Assembly: GCF_032098525.1 (NCBI RefSeq)
Contig: NZ_CP134890.1
Coordinates: 1,922,001-1,986,000, forward strand
Length of the DNA stretch: 64,000 bases
Direction of reading: 5' to 3'
Source: Flavobacterium sp. PMTSA4
Lineage (GTDB): Bacteria > Bacteroidota > Bacteroidia > Flavobacteriales > Flavobacteriaceae
Below the pieces are notes generated by a model, which saw only the letters and a list, made by a program, of their open reading frames with translations, was not told the DNA's origin and did no database searches. Of the stretch, positions 52,006 through 60,682 are shown piece after piece (position 1 is the stretch's first letter; the number at the start of each line of letters is the position of its first letter). The translations under genes were made by a program, and so were the position numbers.

Positions 52006-53179
52006 TAGTGATTTTTAATTCAAAAAAAGTATCGTTTTTTCTATCTTTTTTAATTGAGATTATTTCCAGTTTGCTAACCCACTTTTCATTTTTAAGAACA
52101 TCTATCCATGAATTAAACGAAACTTCATCAATTGTTTGGCCTTTTATAATAATGGTTTTGAAGTCAAACTCTGGTTTATCGGTTTTCTTTATTTCTTTCT
52201 TAAGTGGTGCAAATTCAATAGTTGAAAACTTAATATCCGAAGGAGTTAAACGAGCTATTTGGTAATTATAGTAACTGATGAAATTTTTGGAAGAAGCTCC
52301 TATTTCATTTAAAATTTTAAATTTACTTTCTTTTTCATTTTCTAGGTCTGAAATTAATTTATAAGACTTAGTTGCATAGTTTATTTCTAGGGTTAATGAT
52401 GCATTTTTACCTATAAAATATTGAATGGAAAAGTAGCTTACTAATAACAAACAAAAAAAACTCACAACCATTGTAATGCCTAAAATTTCAAATGCTTTTT
52501 TATATATAATTTCATCTTTTTCATTGCTTTTATAAGTGCTTTTAGCTATTGCCTCCTCTTGAACATAAAAATTAATCGCAGCACTGTACAGAGGTAAGTG
52601 GAAATTTGAAATTGATTTTTCGTCAACTGAGTAGAAAAGAGGTTCATAATTTTCATCCTTTTTTATGATGTTAACTAGATTGTTTTCTTCAAAATAAAAT
52701 ATATTTTCATTTGCAGTAATTTTACTTTTATCTACAAAATCATGTGCTAAAACAGTAACAATGGCACCAACATAAAAATCGATAATTTGGAAACTATTTT
52801 GTTGCATCATATCATAATATTCCTCTAAGACATGATTTCTACAAAAACTCAAAAATTGGTTTTCAGAAGTACTATAACTGGTAAAATGGATGTTGCTATA
52901 ATCTAGATTTTTTATCCATTCAACATCCTTTTCGTCTTTTAAATCAATCTTCTTGTTAACTACACCTTTACCATCAATCAGTAAAAGTATTGGAATTTTA
53001 CTATCTAACTTATTTTTTAAAAACTCAAAATCATCATACTTTGTTGCTTCAAGAATTTCAATACTGTTTTTTTTCTTTCTTATTTTTAAAACATAAAACC
53101 TTATGCTGATGTCATCTTTAAAAATTCCGACAGCTTGTAACGTATTAAATTTGACTATTTTATTAAATATAAATTCCAT
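51992..53179 (-). CDS. GspL-like protein (PilM-like cytosolic part plus PilN-like part)
   Basis: This 395-residue protein has a cytosolic N-terminal region of about 225 residues with actin-like-fold character (IPILLLIDGKGVVNKKIDL, MQQNSFQIIDFYVGAIVTVLA). One TM helix lies at about 232-255, followed by a coiled coil and a periplasmic PilN-type domain (LTPSDIKFSTIEFAPLKKEI... FNSWIDVLKNEKWVSKLEIISI). In T2SS one protein (GspL) has this combined layout, while type IV pili split it into PilM and PilN, so the layout favours a secretion system. It would recruit the ATPase to the membrane. It abuts the secretin gene (1-nt overlap). Confidence 0.7.
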   Translation of the reverse strand: MEFIFNKIVKFNTLQAVGIFKDDISIRFYVLKIRKKKNSIEILEATKYDDFEFLKNKLDSKIPILLLIDGKGVVNKKIDLKDEKDVEWIKNLDYSNIHFTSYSTSENQFLSFCRNHVLEEYYDMMQQNSFQIIDFYVGAIVTVLAHDFVDKSKITANENIFYFEENNLVNIIKKDENYEPLFYSVDEKSISNFHLPLYSAAINFYVQEEAIAKSTYKSNEKDEIIYKKAFEILGITMVVSFFCLLLVSYFSIQYFIGKNASLTLEINYATKSYKLISDLENEKESKFKILNEIGASSKNFISYYNYQIARLTPSDIKFSTIEFAPLKKEIKKTDKPEFDFKTIIIKGQTIDEVSFNSWIDVLKNEKWVSKLEIISIKKDRKNDTFFELKITIADV

Positions 53180-55083
53180 TAATAAACAACGGTAGGTTTA
53201 ATAAAAATATGAAGTTTTGATGTGCTCTTAGATTTTTTCTTGCTACTAAAAAACCATTTCAATATTGGGATTCTTGCCAGTAATGGAACACCCGTCCCAG
53301 AATTTTCTCGTTGCAATTCATCTAATCCACCTAGTAAAACCATTTCACTGTTTTTAACCCTTACTAAGGATTCAAATTTTTGGGTTGCTTTTCCTGGAGG
53401 AGCTGTTGCACCGGCACGAGCTAAAAATGAACTTTTTTCAACAATTATGTTCAAAGTCACATTCTCATCTGTAGAAACATAAGGCTTGATAGATACACTC
53501 AAATTGGCATCGGTAGATTTCCACGAACCAGATTGAAGCACATTGTTATTTATACCGCTATTTATAAGCTGATTTGTTTGCTCAAAATAGTAACTTGTCT
53601 CTCCAATTGCAAGTTTGGCTTCATGACCACTGATGGTAGCAATCTTTGGCGTCGACTCTATTTTAATTATTGAGTTGTTCTCTAATGCCTGTAAGTTTAA
53701 ATAAAAAGCCTCAGTTACTTTCCCAAGCTTTATAAACCCTAATCCGTTGAAGGCATCAATTAAACTATTCACTGATGAAGAATTTAAATTAACATCTGTA
53801 GTTGGAAATAATACTCCGCCTGTCTGACTCTTTGTATTTTTGTCTATTCCGGCTTTAATTCCTGTTTGAATGTCGTATGATTTATTATATTGAACAATAA
53901 TAACTTCTATTTGAACTAAAGGAACCACCTTATCTATTTGCTTTATATAAACTCGTAACTCATCAACTATTGATTTTGCTCCTGAAACTATCAATCCATT
54001 TAATTCAACAAATTCTTTAATTTCAAGTTTTTCAGAAAAAACACGCGGCAAGGAGGTTAACACTGATTCAATAGATCTATTTTCTAATTGAATTATTTCC
54101 GTGGCTCTCAATCCTTCTGTAGCTTGCTCTCCTATCAAATAATAATTATTTTGTTTTTTGAAAGTATATTTTTTCCCTTTAAAAATATTCTCTAAAAGTT
54201 CATCAAAAGTTAAATTATCCGCTAGTAGTGAAGTTTTCTCGTTTTCAGGCTTGTTGTAGAAAAAATAATTAAGCTTTAATTTATTGGCTGCCTCTTCAAT
54301 CAATTCGGTAGCATCAGCTGCATTTGCTCGAACGCTAACCGTGCCAAATTTATCTAAATCTACTTGATAGAAACCAGGTGCATCAACGGCTACTCTTTGA
54401 GCTTTGGTTTTTACTTTATCAGTTATCGTATTGTTTGCGCTTGGTATGTTTTTTTCTAGAACATAAAACCCATTTTCATCTTTTGTTGAGGATAAGTTGT
54501 TGGATTTAGCCATCATCTCTAAGACTTGGTCAAACGGTCTGTTAATAATATAGGAAGAGACTAATTGGGTTTTTATATCGGGAGCCATGATGATATTCTT
54601 CCCTGATTTGTCAATAATTGCCTTGACTACATTTGGTAAAGAATCATTTTCTAGTCTGATAGATAAAAAATCATTCAAATTATTGTATGTTACATCAATA
54701 TTTTTTGGTTGCTTTTTTTCGATAATTTTTATTTCTTTTCTTTTCTTGAAAGTAATGATGTTATTGATAAAATCAACTTCTAAATCATATTTTTGAATCA
54801 AAAAGACAAATACATCCTTAACGGTTACATCAAAAAAATTATTTACAACCACCTGATTTAAATCATTGTCCACACTCACATTTAGTTTATGTTCTTGAGC
54901 AACTGAAGTAATAAAATCATAAAGCGTTAACCCGGAAACTTCCGCTTTCATAATTTCATTTAATCCTTTTTTTTGCTTGGCTAATTCTTCAAATCTTTTA
55001 TTTAATTCCGTGTAATCTGTCTGACTATAGGAAAAACACACTACCAATAAAGCAAGAATATTATAGAGATTTTTTTTTGTCAT
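53179..55083 (-). CDS. gspD: Type II-like secretin (outer-membrane channel)
   Basis: This 634-residue secretin begins with a signal peptide (residues 1-20, ...CFSYSQ). An N0/STN-like domain follows (VSGLTLYDFITSVAQEHKLNVSVD). Two or three N-domain modules come next (TVKDVFVFLIQKYDL; LVSSYIINRPFDQVLEMMAKSN; LTFDELLENIFKGKKYTF). The secretin core occupies about 395-634 and ends with GVPLLARIPILKWFF and LHIFIKPTVVY, matching the conserved VPxLxxIPxLGxLF...LxIxIxPxI signature. It forms a multimeric gated pore. There is no C-terminal S-domain, so a pilotin would bind elsewhere. Family assignment is strong. Confidence 0.92.
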   Translation of the reverse strand: MTKKNLYNILALLVVCFSYSQTDYTELNKRFEELAKQKKGLNEIMKAEVSGLTLYDFITSVAQEHKLNVSVDNDLNQVVVNNFFDVTVKDVFVFLIQKYDLEVDFINNIITFKKRKEIKIIEKKQPKNIDVTYNNLNDFLSIRLENDSLPNVVKAIIDKSGKNIIMAPDIKTQLVSSYIINRPFDQVLEMMAKSNNLSSTKDENGFYVLEKNIPSANNTITDKVKTKAQRVAVDAPGFYQVDLDKFGTVSVRANAADATELIEEAANKLKLNYFFYNKPENEKTSLLADNLTFDELLENIFKGKKYTFKKQNNYYLIGEQATEGLRATEIIQLENRSIESVLTSLPRVFSEKLEIKEFVELNGLIVSGAKSIVDELRVYIKQIDKVVPLVQIEVIIVQYNKSYDIQTGIKAGIDKNTKSQTGGVLFPTTDVNLNSSSVNSLIDAFNGLGFIKLGKVTEAFYLNLQALENNSIIKIESTPKIATISGHEAKLAIGETSYYFEQTNQLINSGINNNVLQSGSWKSTDANLSVSIKPYVSTDENVTLNIIVEKSSFLARAGATAPPGKATQKFESLVRVKNSEMVLLGGLDELQRENSGTGVPLLARIPILKWFFSSKKKSKSTSKLHIFIKPTVVY

Positions 55084-55085
55084 TA

Positions 55086-56486
55086 TTAATCATTTATTAG
55101 TATTGAGTAAATTTCATCCAATGAAGTCTCGCCTTTAGACAACATGCTGAAGGCTTTTTCAGGTAGTGTTTCAAAATTAGTTTTATCATCTAAAATTAGT
55201 GACATTTCATTGTTTTTAATGTGATTAGCAGCCTTAAAATCAATATTCAACACTTCATAAATTGCTTTTCTACCCGCATATCCTGTATGATAGCACTTAT
55301 TACAGCCACTAGGTTTGAAAAGTTTGTCAGGAGTATATGGTATTTTAAAACTCTTTGGAAAATCATCAGCTATAAATCTTATCTCTTCTTTGCAATCAAC
55401 ACAAAGTTTTCTAACTAATCTTTGTGCAACAGATACATTCAAGGTCTCAGCGATTAAATAGGAAGGAACGCCCATATCAATAAGTCGGGCTATTGTTCCT
55501 ATAGCAGAATTTGTATGGATGGTAGATAAGACCAAGTGACCTGTTAGTGAAGCTCTAATGGCCATCATAGCCGTTTCAGAATCTCTAATCTCTCCCAACA
55601 TGATAATATCTGGATCTTGGCGTAAAAATGATTTCAAAGCAGAAGCAAAAGTCAGCCCAATATCTTCTTTTAATTGAACTTGATTTATTCCTTTTAAGGT
55701 ATACTCAATAGGATCTTCAACAGTCACTATATTTCTAATAGAATCATTTAGTAATTTCAAAGTAGCATACAAAGTTGTTGTTTTACCCGAACCTGTTGGA
55801 CCGCTTATTAATATAATTCCATTAGGTTTTTTTACAGCCTCCAGATAATATTTGAATTCATCACCTTCCAATCCTAATGTTTCTAAATCAATTTTTGAAG
55901 CATCATTCCCTAACAGACGTAAAACTATTTTTTCTCCAAATAATGTTGGCAATATGGAAACTCTAATGTCAAAGGAATTGTTTGTTATCCTTCCATCTTG
56001 AGGCAGCCTTTTTTCAGTTATATTGAGTTTTGATTTTATCTTAATTTTATTAACTAACTCCAAATAAACTTCCTTTTCTATCTTATATCGTTCAATCAAT
56101 TGACCATCAATTCGAAATCGTATTCTTGCTTCTTGCTCATACACCTCAAAATGGATGTCACTGCTTTTTAGCGATTTAGCTTCATAAAGCAAATTCTCCA
56201 AAAAATCCGCTTTGTCAATACTTAAAGATTGAGTACTGTTGCCTCTATCTTTTCGGTAGTATTTAGACAATGCTTTTTCAATCTTTTCAGTAGAGGAAGT
56301 TGCAAAAAGAACATTTTTACCCAGTAATAATTCTAATTCTTCTTGGGAACTAGCCGAGTTAAAATTAGTGTCTACATAAAAAGTAACTTTATTTTCTATT
56401 ACTTCTTTAGGCACTATTTTATAGTGATTTGCCAAATCATTACTGATAACGTGAATGATATCTTGATGTATAGTTATTTCCTCCAT
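55086..56486 (-). CDS. gspE: Type II/IV secretion system ATPase
   Basis: This 466-residue hexameric ATPase drives pseudopilus assembly. It has an N-terminal N1E-like region (1-90), the Asp/His boxes (DIHFEVYEQEARIRFRIDG at 110-128) and Walker A GPTGSGKT at 229-236. Walker B is DPDIIMLGEIRD at 291-302, followed by the His box TGHLVLSTIHTN. A zinc tetracysteine is formed by C362, C365, C395 and C398 (CVDC and CNKC), which is diagnostic of GspE/PilB rather than of the retraction ATPase PilT. No PilT homologue is encoded in the visible part of the locus, so assembly without powered retraction is expected. Confidence 0.95.
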   Translation of the reverse strand: MEEITIHQDIIHVISNDLANHYKIVPKEVIENKVTFYVDTNFNSASSQEELELLLGKNVLFATSSTEKIEKALSKYYRKDRGNSTQSLSIDKADFLENLLYEAKSLKSSDIHFEVYEQEARIRFRIDGQLIERYKIEKEVYLELVNKIKIKSKLNITEKRLPQDGRITNNSFDIRVSILPTLFGEKIVLRLLGNDASKIDLETLGLEGDEFKYYLEAVKKPNGIILISGPTGSGKTTTLYATLKLLNDSIRNIVTVEDPIEYTLKGINQVQLKEDIGLTFASALKSFLRQDPDIIMLGEIRDSETAMMAIRASLTGHLVLSTIHTNSAIGTIARLIDMGVPSYLIAETLNVSVAQRLVRKLCVDCKEEIRFIADDFPKSFKIPYTPDKLFKPSGCNKCYHTGYAGRKAIYEVLNIDFKAANHIKNNEMSLILDDKTNFETLPEKAFSMLSKGETSLDEIYSILIND

Positions 56487-56490
56487 AGTG

Positions 56491-56976
56491 CTAAATTATT
56501 GTCATTTTTTGAAAAGGAAGAAATAGATCATTAACCATAATAGCTATCAACAAAATAGAAGAAAACCCAGCTAAAGGAACCGTTTTTTCAGCCATTACTT
56601 TTCGTAATACTAATTGCATTATAATAGAAAAAAGCATTGAGAATATAAAAAAAAGTAAGTAATTAAAAGTGAAGAACAAAGGAGTTATAGCGACATAAAA
56701 CAAGAAGTCACCCAATCCAAAATAATTTGCAAAGGGGTTTAGAAATTTTTTGTTTTTTAAAGACATGTATACCACCAAAGAACTAATGACGATAATTAAG
56801 AAAAATAGATTTGTCAGTATAATTTTTGTTGACAAGTCAATCTTGTTTTTAGCAACAATAAGAGAAAACACAAAAATCATAATCGGTAAAACTACATGAA
56901 TTTTCCGTTGCTTTAAATCTTGGTAAACGATAGCGATGAGTAGTAGCAAAATTGCTGATAGTATAATATAATTCAC
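56491..56976 (-). CDS. Minimal prepilin peptidase (A24 family)
   Basis: This 161-residue integral membrane aspartyl protease cleaves the leader of prepilins. Catalytic Asp residues are seen as YQDLKQRKIH (D20) and FGLGDFLFYVAI (D90, the GxGD motif), each at the end of a hydrophobic helix. The N-terminal domain with zinc-binding CxxC, carrying methyltransferase activity in PilD/PulO, is absent. So it is the short TadV/FppA-like type and may not N-methylate its substrates. It lies directly between the GspG-like gene (4 nt) and gspE (4 nt). Confidence 0.82.
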   Translation of the reverse strand: MNYIILSAILLLLIAIVYQDLKQRKIHVVLPIMIFVFSLIVAKNKIDLSTKIILTNLFFLIIVISSLVVYMSLKNKKFLNPFANYFGLGDFLFYVAITPLFFTFNYLLFFIFSMLFSIIMQLVLRKVMAEKTVPLAGFSSILLIAIMVNDLFLPFQKMTII

Positions 56977-56980
56977 TAAA

Positions 56981-57415
56981 TTATTCTTTAACAGTTTCTG
57001 TTAGTATTTTTTTATTATCTATTTCCCATGTATTGTAAGCTCCATCTCCATCTAAATCGGATACAGAGGTGGCTCTTGCTAAAAAAGATTCATTTGAAGC
57101 TTCGATTATCTCTATTCTATATACTGCCTGTCCGCCTTCGTCAACGGTTAATTCCTGCTCGAAACCAATCTCTTCCATGTTTGAAGAATATTTTGAAAAT
57201 CTGTAAAAATGACTCTTTTCTAAACCATAAACCTGATTAAGCATGGCTTGAGCTTCTATTGCTTTCGCTTGACTAATAACAGAAGTTTGATTGGGTAAAA
57301 CCATCAACAAAATAATTCCAATAATGCAAAGTACAATCAAAATTTCAGTCATGGAATAAGCCTTAATCATTCCTTTTTTTAGAATTTTACTGCTTTTTAA
57401 AAATATTTTTCTCAT
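56981..57415 (-). CDS. gspG: Major pseudopilin (GspG-like)
   Basis: This 144-residue prepilin has a leader MRKIFLKSSKILKKGMIKA. I place the cleavage before YSMTEILIVLCIIGIILLMVLP, so that Glu is at +5 of the mature protein as in all major pseudopilins. Unusually the residue before the cut is Ala, not Gly. The globular domain ends with SVSDLDGDGAYNTWEIDNKK, the Asp-rich calcium-like loop typical of the major pseudopilin GspG, which supports a type II rather than a type IV pilus assignment. A 117-nt gap separates it from gspF, the largest within the operon. Confidence 0.85.
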   Translation of the reverse strand: MRKIFLKSSKILKKGMIKAYSMTEILIVLCIIGIILLMVLPNQTSVISQAKAIEAQAMLNQVYGLEKSHFYRFSKYSSNMEEIGFEQELTVDEGGQAVYRIEIIEASNESFLARATSVSDLDGDGAYNTWEIDNKKILTETVKE

Positions 57416-57532
57416 ATCCTTTTAATTTAAAATTTATAAGCAATTATTAATCATTATTTAATTTAGACAAATTAAAGTATTTTTTTTAAATTGAAATCAT
57501 TTTCTTTATTTAATATTGGTGTCAGCATAAAA
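57416..57532 (-). promoter_or_regulatory. Gap upstream of the major pseudopilin, possible internal promoter
   Basis: This AT-rich 117 nt is the only sizeable gap in the operon. On the minus strand it contains TTAATTTG, one mismatch from TAnnTTTG, about 60 nt before the gspG start. Extra transcription of the major pseudopilin would make sense for a subunit needed in excess. The match is weak. Confidence 0.3.
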
Positions 57533-58654
57533 TTAATTTTTAATAATTTTACTTAAATCAAACATTGGTGCATACATTGAAATCATTATGACTCCAACAA
57601 TGACACCAATAAAAATAATTATTAATGGTTCTAAAATGACTCCTATCATTTTAGTTTGATGGTTGATTTCATCATTATATTGTTCAGTCAACCTTTCAAA
57701 CATAATGTCTAATTGATTAACCTGTTCTGCGACTTCAATCATAGACACCATTTTGTTTTCGTATACCACATGCTTTTTTAAACTATCACTGAAAGATATC
57801 CCTTTGGTAATGTCTTCTTTTATAAAATCAATTGATTTTTCTATCGGGTAAAATCCTATCATTTTTGATGTTAAAGAAAGTGATGTTATTAATGATGTTT
57901 TAGAAGAGGTTAATAAATTCATAGATTGGCAAAATCTTGAGATGTATATTTTCTTAATTAAGTTTCCAAAATAAGGAATCTTCATCACTAATGATGAAAC
58001 TATTCTTCGGTACCAATCTTTAGTTCTATTTATAAAATGAAATAGTATGGTTCCAATTATCAATAAAAATAAAACTGAAAAGATTAATCCTGAATGATTT
58101 GAAATCTTAATGATTAGCTGTGTACTCTTAGGTAATTCGCCTCCAAACTGTCTAAAGACAGAGCTAAACATTGGGACAACTTTATTAAGCATAAAGTACA
58201 AAACAGAAATAGTAACCAATAGTACTATACTTGGATAAGTTAAAACCGAAATAATTTGTCTTTTCATTTGGATTTTTCTGCTGAAAAATTTTTGAAGTTC
58301 TACCAAAACCTCTTCCAGCTTCCGGGTTTCTTCACCAATTTGAACACTATAATATTCATAGGGTGAAAATTGATTTGTTGCGATCATTGCTTCACAAATA
58401 CTTTTACCAACCACAACTTTTTCTTTAATTTCAATTATAATTTTTTTTTCTAATTGTGATTTAGCTTGATGACTCAGTATTTCCAATGCCTTTTTAAAAT
58501 CAACTCCCGATTTTAAAAGCATTCCCAATTCTCTATAAAATAATTCTTTGCTTTTATCGCTTAATTTTTTTGACCCAATTGAAATATTCATTTGGGTTGC
58601 AGCAAATTGTTTTGTCGTCTTATTGTTTTTATATTTTTTTAAATCAACTCCCAT
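57533..58654 (-). CDS. gspF: Type II/IV inner-membrane platform protein
   Basis: This 373-residue polytopic protein works with GspE at the base of the pseudopilus. Two T2SSF domains are visible: residues about 35-160 (FYRELGMLLKSGVDFKKALEIL... ISVLTYPSIVLLVTISVLYFML) and about 225-365 (ISRFCQSMNLLTSSKTSLITSL... MIEVAEQVNQLDIMFERL). There are three TM helices, at about 135-157, 188-208 and 345-365. SVQIGEETRKLEEVLVEL contains the conserved QIGEE-like motif (usually AGExsG). Length is slightly below the 400 usual for the family because the N-terminal extension is short. Confidence 0.92.
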   Translation of the reverse strand: MGVDLKKYKNNKTTKQFAATQMNISIGSKKLSDKSKELFYRELGMLLKSGVDFKKALEILSHQAKSQLEKKIIIEIKEKVVVGKSICEAMIATNQFSPYEYYSVQIGEETRKLEEVLVELQKFFSRKIQMKRQIISVLTYPSIVLLVTISVLYFMLNKVVPMFSSVFRQFGGELPKSTQLIIKISNHSGLIFSVLFLLIIGTILFHFINRTKDWYRRIVSSLVMKIPYFGNLIKKIYISRFCQSMNLLTSSKTSLITSLSLTSKMIGFYPIEKSIDFIKEDITKGISFSDSLKKHVVYENKMVSMIEVAEQVNQLDIMFERLTEQYNDEINHQTKMIGVILEPLIIIFIGVIVGVIMISMYAPMFDLSKIIKN

Positions 58655-58660
58655 ATCATT

Positions 58661-59149
58661 TTATTTCAAGCTTTTAATCAATTGATTTGAGTATATTTTT
58701 TTGTAGAATGACAATTTATTTATTTTTTCATTCACAAAAATCTCAAAAACCATTCTTTGAAAAACCACCGTCTTGTTACTGTTTTCTAAAGTGTCTACTA
58801 TTATTTTTGTATTTGAAATATTGAATGTGTCTTTAAAATCATTCTTTGTTCTAAGTAAATAATTTTCATTAATTAAATACCTTACTTTTTCACCAGAGTA
58901 GCTTTGAAGAAGCAATTCATCGTTTTTAAGGACTATCTCTTCGTTTTCAAATAGGTCTTTATTGATTACATAGGTTAATCTGTTGAGATCAGAAATCACT
59001 TGATTTTGATTTTTAAAATCTAGCATTCTCTCAGACAAAATGCTGAAGATAACAAATACAATCCCAATAATAATGGCTGTAATTACCATACTAAAAACAG
59101 CTTCTAAGACAGAAAAGGCTTTAATTTTATATGCTCTATATCCTATCAT
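58661..59149 (-). CDS. Minor pseudopilin (GspJ-like)
   Basis: This 162-residue prepilin has a leader MIGYRAYKIKA, then FSVLEAVFSMVITAIIIGIV with Glu at mature position +5. The globular part is beta-rich (DLFENEEIVLKNDELLLQSYSGEKVRYLINENYLLRTKNDF), the pattern I associate with GspJ/PilW-like minor pseudopilins. It is 6 nt upstream of gspF and overlaps the preceding GspI-like gene by 1 nt. The Ala|Phe-Ser cleavage site resembles those of the other three pilins of the operon. Confidence 0.72.
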   Translation of the reverse strand: MIGYRAYKIKAFSVLEAVFSMVITAIIIGIVFVIFSILSERMLDFKNQNQVISDLNRLTYVINKDLFENEEIVLKNDELLLQSYSGEKVRYLINENYLLRTKNDFKDTFNISNTKIIVDTLENSNKTVVFQRMVFEIFVNEKINKLSFYKKIYSNQLIKSLK

Positions 59150-59496
59150 TATTTTTGTAAATAAACATTTTGTTTAATAGACACATTTGAGGAATCTTTG
59201 TACTCAAAATTTACTTTCTCAAGATTAGAGTTAATCCATTCTCTGGTTATAACAATATTTTTATTCGAAATTAAATCAATACTATCAGGATTAACCTGAG
59301 ACTCGTAATATAAGCTAACCACATAATTTCTTGAGAAATAAAAATTTGATGATGTTTTTGGCGTGAAAACTGTGGCATATACCATAATAGCAATATAAAG
59401 ACATATTGAAATTATACTTAAAGCAATGACAGACTCTAATATTGAATTAGCAGAAATCTTAAAAAACTCTTTTGAAAACACCATTCGCTTTATCAT
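59149..59496 (-). CDS. Minor pseudopilin (GspI-like)
   Basis: This is a 115-residue prepilin with a leader MIKRMVFSKEFFKISA. The mature part begins NSILESVIALSIISICLYIAIMVY, with Glu at +5. The small globular part is only about 75 residues long (FYFSRNYVVSLYYESQVNPDSIDLI), the size expected of GspI. The 5' end overlaps the GspK-like gene by 38 nt and the 3' end overlaps the GspJ-like gene by 1 nt, so translation of the three minor pseudopilins is coupled. Confidence 0.7.
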   Translation of the reverse strand: MIKRMVFSKEFFKISANSILESVIALSIISICLYIAIMVYATVFTPKTSSNFYFSRNYVVSLYYESQVNPDSIDLISNKNIVITREWINSNLEKVNFEYKDSSNVSIKQNVYLQK

Positions 59497-60682
59497 TTGA
59501 ATTGAAAATAGGAAATGAAATATAATAACCTGGTCTTTTTGTAATGTCTATTTCAGTATTCATTATGCAATTTTGATAGGTTGCAGTTTTTGTATTGGTA
59601 AAAATTCGATTGGTATAAATAGATCCATATATTTTTCCATTGGGCATAAATTTTCCAGTACAATAAACATCACCTACTATCAAGGTGTTTTCTTTTAAAA
59701 CAACCTCGTTTTGATCAATTTTATTTATAGGCGAACCAAAAAGAACTACAGCGCCGTAAATAGAAGAAGATTCGCCAATCACCAAGCTACTGTTTTCATC
59801 ACTTTCATTACATATTATTAGTGCCGAAGGATATTTTAATTGAACGTTATTATTTACTTCTATTTTCTTTGTCGAAAAAACCTGAAACGTTCCTTTAACA
59901 TTTTCTTCAATTTTGACAATAGGAGATTTGATAATTACATCTTCCAAGATAGCTGTAGAGGAAATAGTTAAAGAGTCTTTATTGTGTAAAATAAAATTTC
60001 CTTTAATAATAATATTTTGAAGTTTATGTAAACCTATATTAATTTCAATTGTTTTATTAAAAAAAGAGTTATAATAAATAGAATCATTTACTCTTGTAAC
60101 ATCTTTTAACTGAACTATTTGACCTTTTGTGTTGTCAATGAATTTTTTAAATTCCAAATTTATTGCAGGCAAGTTATTTTCAGACAAATCAATATTTCCA
60201 ATTGATTTTAAACTATTTACTTGATTGCTGGTAAATTTTTCGCTTATGTTTTTTGAGGGGAGTTTTTTACTTCCAATTATTTTTACCAATCCAGAATAAG
60301 ATAGTTGATTGGAAAAATTAGTTAAAAAAAGTGCTGTTTTATCGTTGGTGTAGCAACCTGTAAAATAGGCTGAAGATATGGTGTCGTTCTTAAAAATGGA
60401 ACTAATTATGTCTATTTCCAATAGCCCATAATTTATTTTTTTTGAAAAAGAAGTTACGCCAGTCTCCGAATCTTCTAGTATCGTATCTGGATTTCCACTG
60501 TTTAGATAAAAAGTTAAAGCCGATTGATTTTGGATATATAAGTCTTCTTTAATATTGTAGTGTTGGTTAAGTAAATTGTAAAGATTTGAATAATAAAGGA
60601 GAGCGGTACAAATAATTGAAACCAACAAACAAACGTAAATAGCATATAAAAGGCTATTAGCCCTAATTCTTAAGTTGGTCAT
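59459..60682 (-). CDS. GspK-like tip pseudopilin with large beta-rich domain
   Basis: This 407-residue protein starts MTNLRIRA|NSLLYAIYVCLLVSIICTAL, a prepilin-type leader and hydrophobic helix. Position +5 is Tyr rather than Glu; absence of Glu+5 is the hallmark of the tip pseudopilin GspK. The rest differs from classical GspK. It contains successive short strands such as ILHNKDSLTISSTAILEDVIIKSPIVKIEENVKGTFQVFSTKKIEVNNNVQL and LVIGESSSIYGAVVLFGSPI with VGDVYCTGKFMPNGKIYGSIYTN, like a right-handed beta-helix or bactofilin-like polymer-forming domain. It overlaps its neighbours on both sides (20 and 38 nt). Confidence 0.65.
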   Translation of the reverse strand: MTNLRIRANSLLYAIYVCLLVSIICTALLYYSNLYNLLNQHYNIKEDLYIQNQSALTFYLNSGNPDTILEDSETGVTSFSKKINYGLLEIDIISSIFKNDTISSAYFTGCYTNDKTALFLTNFSNQLSYSGLVKIIGSKKLPSKNISEKFTSNQVNSLKSIGNIDLSENNLPAINLEFKKFIDNTKGQIVQLKDVTRVNDSIYYNSFFNKTIEINIGLHKLQNIIIKGNFILHNKDSLTISSTAILEDVIIKSPIVKIEENVKGTFQVFSTKKIEVNNNVQLKYPSALIICNESDENSSLVIGESSSIYGAVVLFGSPINKIDQNEVVLKENTLIVGDVYCTGKFMPNGKIYGSIYTNRIFTNTKTATYQNCIMNTEIDITKRPGYYISFPIFNSNDKANGVFKRVF

